64,000 nucleotides of DNA from Wenzhouxiangellaceae bacterium (lineage in GTDB: Bacteria; Pseudomonadota; Gammaproteobacteria; Xanthomonadales; Wenzhouxiangellaceae): positions 1 to 64,000 of the forward strand of contig JANQPN010000033.1 in assembly GCA_028289455.1 (NCBI GenBank), read 5' to 3'. Below, in pieces: positions 60,606 through 64,000 of this stretch (the stretch's first letter is position 1; every line of letters starts with the position of its first letter). The notes below the pieces were generated by a model. That model had not been told where the DNA came from, ran no database searches, and saw only the letters and a list, made by a program, of their open reading frames with translations. Made by a program: the position numbers and the translations under genes.

Positions 60606-60950
60606 ATGCCCGAAACCAACATCATCTATGATGCTGAAGATAATATTGTTTGCATCGCAAAGCATGGGGTCGCTTGGCAGAGGGAGCCTCTCATTCGACT
60701 TGGCGAGTATGACTACGGCGAAGAAGGTTTCGTGTATACAAACAATCATGAGAAATTCGCCCACTTTTCGGAAGGTGTCGTAAAGGACCTGGAAGGTAAG
60801 GAACTTGGCCGGTACGATAATAGCCAGTTATCTATAGGCGATAAGACTGTTGGACGATTCATTGGTTATGATGGCGCGGCTGTCGCGGCGCTGGTCTTTT
60901 TCTTTTCTGCTTCAGAGAATGCAGATGTATCTAGTAGTAACGCCACCTAA
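60606..60950 (+). CDS. Cassette gene 8: small protein, unknown
   Basis: 114 residues from ATG with AGGTG nine bases upstream; a longer reading would take its first residues from the MITE. TNIIYDAEDNIVCIAKHGVAWQREPLIRLGEYDYGEEGFVYTNN, then KDLEGKELGRYDNSQLSIGDKTVGRFIGYDGAAVAALVFFFSAS. Beta-rich with a hydrophobic stretch near the C-terminus. Stop codon lies in attC 6. Confidence 0.6.
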   Translation: MPETNIIYDAEDNIVCIAKHGVAWQREPLIRLGEYDYGEEGFVYTNNHEKFAHFSEGVVKDLEGKELGRYDNSQLSIGDKTVGRFIGYDGAAVAALVFFFSASENADVSSSNAT

Positions 60951-61025
60951 CCAGTTGGGTCTGCCGCTTACATACATTCGCTCGATCGGCCACTTCGCGG
61001 CCGACCGCAGTCCAAGGCGTTATAC
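60945..61025 (+). repeat. attC site 6
   Basis: Left core ACCTAAC, right core GTTATAC, 81 bp. Arms GGTCTGC / GCAGTCC and an apical GGCCACTTCGCGGCC hairpin; among the clearest sites. Confidence 0.85.
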
Positions 61026-61036
61026 ATCTTAAGCCT

Positions 61037-61453
61037 ATGACAATAATATACATCATCACAGGAATAATAATATTTGGATATGTCTATTCGTATTTCGATC
61101 ATAAACGAATGTCTAAGATCGCTGTGGAGAGAGGAGCTCCTAATATTTGCAACTATGCACGCTCATTTGAGTATCGTGAAGTTGATACAAAAATCATGAG
61201 AGAAGTGTGGAATGAGCTTCAAAGCTATCTTGGGAAATACGACGGCAAATCTTTTCCCGTAGAAGCAGATGACTTGTTTAAAGAAACATATAACTTAGAT
61301 ACAGACGATCTTGATAATGTTTATTGGGCAGTCGCAGATCGTTTAGGTATAGAGACAGAAGATGCTGAAGCCAATCCATTTTTTAATAAAGTAACAACTG
61401 TTAAAAGCCTAGTATTGTTTCTTCACAATCAACCGAAGAAAAGCGGTGTATAA
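61037..61453 (+). CDS. Cassette gene 9: DUF1493-like protein with N-terminal helix
   Basis: 138 residues. One N-terminal helix (IIYIITGIIIFGYVYSYF), then an acidic domain VWNELQSYLGKYDGKSFPVEADDLFKETYNLDTDDLDNVYWAVADRLGIETEDAEANPFFNKVTTVKSLVLFL, resembling the DUF1493 acyl-carrier-like family seen in cassettes. Function unknown. Twelve bases after the attC core. Confidence 0.6.
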   Translation: MTIIYIITGIIIFGYVYSYFDHKRMSKIAVERGAPNICNYARSFEYREVDTKIMREVWNELQSYLGKYDGKSFPVEADDLFKETYNLDTDDLDNVYWAVADRLGIETEDAEANPFFNKVTTVKSLVLFLHNQPKKSGV

Positions 61454-61519
61454 CAAGTCGCTTAAGTTTATGCTTCGCGCGAGACGCGCTAAAGCGCACC
61501 CCTTAGCGAGGCGTTAGCT
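61448..61519 (+). repeat. attC site 7
   Basis: Left core GTATAAC, right core GTTAGCT, 72 bp; CGCTTAAG / CCTTAGCG arms and a GCGCGAGACGCGC apical hairpin. Confidence 0.85.
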
Positions 61520-61523
61520 CGCA

Positions 61524-62027
61524 ATGGAAATATCGACACAAACAAGTAATTCGAAATTACTCGAACTGATCGGGGCTATTATCCTCTCAACTCAGGAGGC
61601 CGAGAAGTATCTAAAAGTGATCATTCCATTCACCGATGCGCAAGACTCTAGTATTCGTGCTGCGCTTTTACGATATGAGAAGATCAAGAAACGCACATTC
61701 GGCGAGCTGGTAGGAAAATTGGTAGATTCTGCAACTTCAAAATCTGATGGCTTCGAGCAGCATTTGGCGCAGTTGGTGTATCACCGCAATCAAATCGTCC
61801 ACCATTTTGGCGAAACGTACGGCGGGCAGTTGCGCTCCGGTCAGGCACAGCAAGTCATTGATTCTTTGCGGTCGCTACGAGCCAGCATTGATGTGTTCCG
61901 AAAGGCTCTGGCACAATTAGCGCTACATCTGTATGAGGCTATGAGAGACACAACATTCTATGGTACGCCAGAGTACGACGACATGAAAAACCTTTGTGCT
62001 TTACTGCGGGGCCGTGTTCCAAGCTAA
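61524..62027 (+). CDS. Cassette gene 10: helical protein with HEPN-like R-x4-H motif
   Basis: 167 residues, all helical. Motif LAQLVYHRNQIVHHF contains R88-N-Q-I-V-H93, matching the HEPN RNase signature R-(N/D/H)-x3-H. Preceding helix LLRYEKIKKRTFGELVGKLVDSA is consistent with a HEPN-like four-helix bundle. Could be an RNase toxin or an inactive family member; no antitoxin gene is next to it. Its stop codon is in the following attC. Confidence 0.65.
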   Translation: MEISTQTSNSKLLELIGAIILSTQEAEKYLKVIIPFTDAQDSSIRAALLRYEKIKKRTFGELVGKLVDSATSKSDGFEQHLAQLVYHRNQIVHHFGETYGGQLRSGQAQQVIDSLRSLRASIDVFRKALAQLALHLYEAMRDTTFYGTPEYDDMKNLCALLRGRVPS

Positions 62028-62081
62028 CAAATCATTCAAGTTGGACGCCGTAAACGGCGCCGCTTAATTCAAACGTTATGC
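62022..62081 (+). repeat. attC site 8
   Basis: 60 bp with left AGCTAACAAATCATTCAAG and right CTTAATTCAAACGTTATGC; nearly identical to attC 1 (core GTTATGC instead of GTTAGGT), including the GACGCCGTAAACG apex. Confidence 0.85.
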
Positions 62082-62102
62082 ATTTCTAAGGTTAAGTGAG
62101 GA

Positions 62103-62207
62103 ATGGAAATTATAATAAATACAAGAAAAACCGGGACACCCATTACTGACCCTCTTAAAATCAACAGCTTATGCCATGCCCATACTGAAAACCTCAGATT
62201 CGACTAA
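62103..62207 (+). pseudogene. Cassette gene remnant truncated by MITE copy D
   Basis: A start with GAGG upstream (MEIIINTRK...) runs straight into the MITE and stops at TAA inside it after 34 codons. It begins 21 bases after an attC core, where a cassette gene should start. Probably the 5' end of a cassette gene cut by the insertion. Confidence 0.35.
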
Positions 62208-62247
62208 GCTGTAGTATAGCTATGATTATTGGGTGTCCTTTTCTTTG
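62126..62247 (+). mobile_element. MITE-like repeat, copy D
   Basis: 122 bp, almost identical to copy C over the centre (CAACAGCTTATGCCATGCCC). Left end AAAAACCGGGACACCC, right GGGTGTCCTTTTCTTTG followed by TTATGTGTCTTAC, as in copy C. Confidence 0.8.
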
Positions 62248-62271
62248 TTATGTGTCTTACGAGAGTCGATC

Positions 62272-62580
62272 ATGAGTCAATACTATGTCTTCGTAAAAAA
62301 AGGAAAAATCAGAGATTTTGATGATATCTACGAAGGAATGATTCCAGATCCAATTATGTCTTCTGATGATCTGAAGAACATGTTAAGTAATGAGTTTCAA
62401 ATTAGTGGGTGGGAGATACTTGAAAACCGGAAGCTCATTGGTAAAAACTCTGAAAAGCAAATCGAAATTACAATTGATGCAGTTGGTGCTAAGACTGCCC
62501 GTATGATTACGGTAATTGGTATTGGCAAGGAATCTGCTGATTCTTTGGCAGAAAAGCTAGATCTGAGTGAGTTAGAGTGA
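62272..62580 (+). CDS. Cassette gene 11: small protein, unknown
   Basis: 102 residues from ATG (the upstream reading lies in the MITE and is discarded). YYVFVKKGKIRDFDDIYEGMIPDPIMSSDDLKNMLSNEFQISGWEILEN, then beta strands and GIGKESADSLAEKLDLSELE. Soluble; no family recognised. Followed by attC 9. Confidence 0.6.
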   Translation: MSQYYVFVKKGKIRDFDDIYEGMIPDPIMSSDDLKNMLSNEFQISGWEILENRKLIGKNSEKQIEITIDAVGAKTARMITVIGIGKESADSLAEKLDLSELE

Positions 62581-62583
62581 AGC

Positions 62584-62659
62584 ACATAACAGGTCAATTA
62601 ACAGTGCGCCTACGGCCCCGGTCGCAGCAAGGCCACGCCGGTTATTTGAGGCGTTAAGT
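62584..62659 (+). repeat. attC site 9
   Basis: Left core ACATAAC, right core GTTAAGT (fits GTTRRRY), 76 bp, with GGCCCCGGTC / GGCCACGCCGG internal pairing. Confidence 0.8.
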
Positions 62660-62668
62660 TTATTAAAT

Positions 62669-62953
62669 ATGAAGATATTCATTGACTGGAAAAACATTAG
62701 TACTGAGGAAGAGTTTTATTCTTTATTTCTTTCACAAGTAGATGCACCTGAATGGCATGGACATAACTTAGATGCATTGGCTGATAGTATAGTAACTGGT
62801 GGTATAAATAAAATTGAACCACCATTTTGTGTTATTAATCAGGGTGTAAACGATCTTAATTCTTCGATGAAAGCGTTTTTTGATAAAATTCAGGGAGTTT
62901 TTAAAGAGGCAAATGAAGAGGGTCGTAAAATTAGAGTTTTTAGTGAATTATAA
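62669..62953 (+). CDS. Cassette gene 12: barstar-like protein
   Basis: 94 residues of the barstar (RNase inhibitor) fold: EEEFYSLFLSQVDAPEWHGHNLDALADSIVTGGINKIEPPFCVINQG, with the W-H-G-x-N-x-D-A-L motif, and FFDKIQGVFKEANEEGRKIRVFSE. Barstar binds and inhibits barnase. No RNase gene is adjacent, so it is an orphan immunity or antitoxin protein (inference). Confidence 0.85.
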   Translation: MKIFIDWKNISTEEEFYSLFLSQVDAPEWHGHNLDALADSIVTGGINKIEPPFCVINQGVNDLNSSMKAFFDKIQGVFKEANEEGRKIRVFSEL

Positions 62954-63105
62954 AAATAACAAGTGCAATCACACCGAAAAGACTGGGGCATCCATTAATA
63001 GCTTTTTCGATGCCGCATACTGAAAACCTCAAGCTCGCCTAAGCTGTAGCACAGTTATGATTATTAGATGTTCTTTCCTTTTTCTTTGTAATTCGAACGT
63101 TAGGC
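62954..63105 (+). repeat. attC site 10, interrupted by MITE copy E
   Basis: Left arm ATAACAAGTGCAATCACA and right arm TAATTCGAACGTTAGGC (core GTTAGGC) pair with each other, and the MITE occupies the apex between them. Confidence 0.75.
62977..63088 (+). mobile_element. MITE-like repeat, copy E
   Basis: 112 bp, somewhat diverged. Left AAAAGACTGGGGCATCCATT, right TTATTAGATGTTCTTTCCTT. Sits in the loop of attC 10. Confidence 0.75.
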
Positions 63106-63111
63106 CTCAAA

Positions 63112-63357
63112 ATGCCGTTTGAGATAAAAGTGGGAGCTACTTTGTGGATCACCGGGTTGTTGCCGATTATGCTTTGGGTGCTGCGCCCGTCGCAGCGAAA
63201 ACCAATAGCAACCAGCTGGTTTAGATTGCGAGAGAAGGACCCTATTTTTAGATGCCTGTTCAAACCTGAAGGAACTCCGCGCAAATACACTTGGCTATTT
63301 GCGCTTTTATTCAATTCAATGGTGCTTGGCATACTATGGTTGTTGCCAACACAATGA
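63112..63357 (+). CDS. Cassette gene 13: small membrane protein
   Basis: 81 residues with two helices (about 7-23 and 61-77). Starts six bases after the attC core with no evident Shine-Dalgarno. RPSQRKPIATSWFRLREKDPIFRCLFKPEGTPRKY joins the helices. No family recognised. Confidence 0.6.
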   Translation: MPFEIKVGATLWITGLLPIMLWVLRPSQRKPIATSWFRLREKDPIFRCLFKPEGTPRKYTWLFALLFNSMVLGILWLLPTQ

Positions 63358-63358
63358 T

Positions 63359-63402
63359 ACCTAACAAGCCGCTAAAATCTACTGCGCCTGCTTTGCAGAT
63401 TT
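63359..63402 (+). repeat. attC site 11, left half only
   Basis: Left core ACCTAAC and a hairpin AATCTACTGC...GCAGATT remain; MITE copy F follows directly and no right core is found after it. Confidence 0.6.
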
Positions 63403-63522
63403 AAAAAGACTGAGACATTCATTACTGACCCCAAAAATCAATAGCTTATGCCATGCCCTATGATGAAAGCCTCAAGTTCGACTAAGTTAGCACAGTTATA
63501 GTTATTGGGCATCAAAATCTTT
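63403..63522 (+). mobile_element. MITE-like repeat, copy F
   Basis: 120 bp, diverged. Left AAAAAGACTGAGACATTCAT, right end TTATTGGGCATC is partly decayed (AAAATCTTT). Confidence 0.7.
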
Positions 63523-63527
63523 ATTAA

Positions 63528-63794
63528 ATGAATACAACTCGCGATTTAAACGGAAAGTTAGTGAAAGAAGGTGATCGCGTGGAAGTCCTATCTATTGACC
63601 CAACACTACTGGCAACTATCGACCCCGAGGAAAAGTCCAGACTTCTATCCATGATCGGCGATGTATTCATAGTAGAAGAAGTAAACGAGTACGGTTATGC
63701 AATGGTAGAAAAATGGTGGAGGCTTGGACCGGACACCTCAGTAAGTCATTCGGTTGCCCTTAATCAACAGGAAATGAGATTAGTGAAAGACTAG
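63528..63794 (+). CDS. Cassette gene 14: small protein with MITE-supplied stop
   Basis: 88 residues: LNGKLVKEGDRVEVLSIDPTLLATIDPEEKSRLLSMIGDVFIVEEVNEYGYAMVEKWWRLGPD, an SH3-like beta-barrel pattern. The last two codons and TAG stop are in the left end of MITE copy G. Family not recognised by me. Confidence 0.65.
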   Translation: MNTTRDLNGKLVKEGDRVEVLSIDPTLLATIDPEEKSRLLSMIGDVFIVEEVNEYGYAMVEKWWRLGPDTSVSHSVALNQQEMRLVKD

Positions 63795-63905
63795 GGACAC
63801 TCATTACTGACTTCAAAAATCAATAGCTTATGCCATACCTATACTGAAAGCCCTAAGTTCGACTAAGCTGTAGTACGGTTATAATTATTGGGTGTTCTTT
63901 TCTTT
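63785..63905 (+). mobile_element. MITE-like repeat, copy G
   Basis: 121 bp. Left GAAAGACTAGGGACACTCAT, internal GACTAAGCTGTAGTACGG, right TTATTGGGTGTTCTTTTCTT. Followed by an attC right half ending GTTATGC (63940-63946) with a TGACATCTGGTCA hairpin. Confidence 0.8.
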
Positions 63906-63942
63906 ACTACATTCCACTCTGACATCTGGTCAGCTTTATGTT

Positions 63943-64000
63943 ATGCAATTTAATATTCGAAATATTTCAGTGACTGTTCTGTTCGGCGTTTTATTGGGGT
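63943..64000 (+). CDS. Cassette gene 15: start of a membrane protein (partial)
   Basis: ATG overlapping the attC core opens MQFNIRNISVTVLFGVLLG, a hydrophobic N-terminus that runs off the right edge. Position fits a cassette gene. Confidence 0.4.
   Translation, partial: MQFNIRNISVTVLFGVLLG

Noticed and set aside
54829..63946. CRISPR array
   Set aside because: The repeats are attC sites and MITE copies separated by genes of variable length, with no regular spacers and no cas genes.

Overview
The window reads as the chromosome of a gammaproteobacterium. The Mla lipid-transport operon, the cbb3-oxidase cluster, the Fnr-type regulator and the OmpW porin are all of that type. A choice-of-anchor-Q beta-helix protein whose C-terminal domain I associate with Lysobacterales/Chromatiales-like bacteria fits too, but I cannot place the order. 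The organism looks respiratory and microaerobic.

Layout. 1-5350: a partial secreted leucine-rich-repeat protein, an LEA14-like lipoprotein with an oligopeptide-type solute-binding lipoprotein, and a divergent short-chain dehydrogenase. 5385-14461: a HiPIP gene, then a complete cbb3 oxidase and assembly cluster (ccoNOQP, a small membrane gene, ccoG, ccoH, ccoI, ccoS and a TauE/DsbD-like membrane gene). Fnr-type boxes precede both the HiPIP gene and ccoN; a third, perfect box precedes ompW, and the Fnr/Anr regulator itself lies beside it. 14635-19470: small membrane proteins, an ASCH-domain gene abutting an odd tRNA-like sequence, a phosphoesterase and panE. 21258-25118: mlaFEDCBA. 25235-32885: a peroxidase-like carboxymuconolactone decarboxylase, an amidase-SCO-PCuAC-CtaG copper-delivery group, FkbM methyltransferase, beta-helix and VOC proteins. 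32947-36864: TetR/GST, AraC, and an ArsR-ArsI pair for organoarsenicals. 36919-42762: two divergent BlaI-M56 protease switches, the right one with a periplasmic ankyrin domain and an S41 protease. 42924-54169: an isoquinoline-oxidoreductase-like molybdoenzyme (two subunits) followed upstream by an 11-gene molybdenum-cofactor operon that would mature it.

54440-64000 is different in kind: AT-richer, short genes nearly all on the + strand, each followed by an integron attC-type site. No integrase is present and the left flank is the Moco operon, so it looks like a CALIN (cluster of attC lacking integrase). Through it runs a ~110-128 bp repeat with terminal inverted repeats (seven copies plus one remnant, all in one orientation). 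These copies interrupt or replace attC sites and even supply stop codons to cassette genes. One pair of copies brackets a non-cassette module (CadC-like regulator plus formylglycine-generating-enzyme-like lipoprotein). This attC-associated MITE family is the most unusual feature of the window. Next come the ankyrin-M56 switch and the ASCH/tRNA-like pair.
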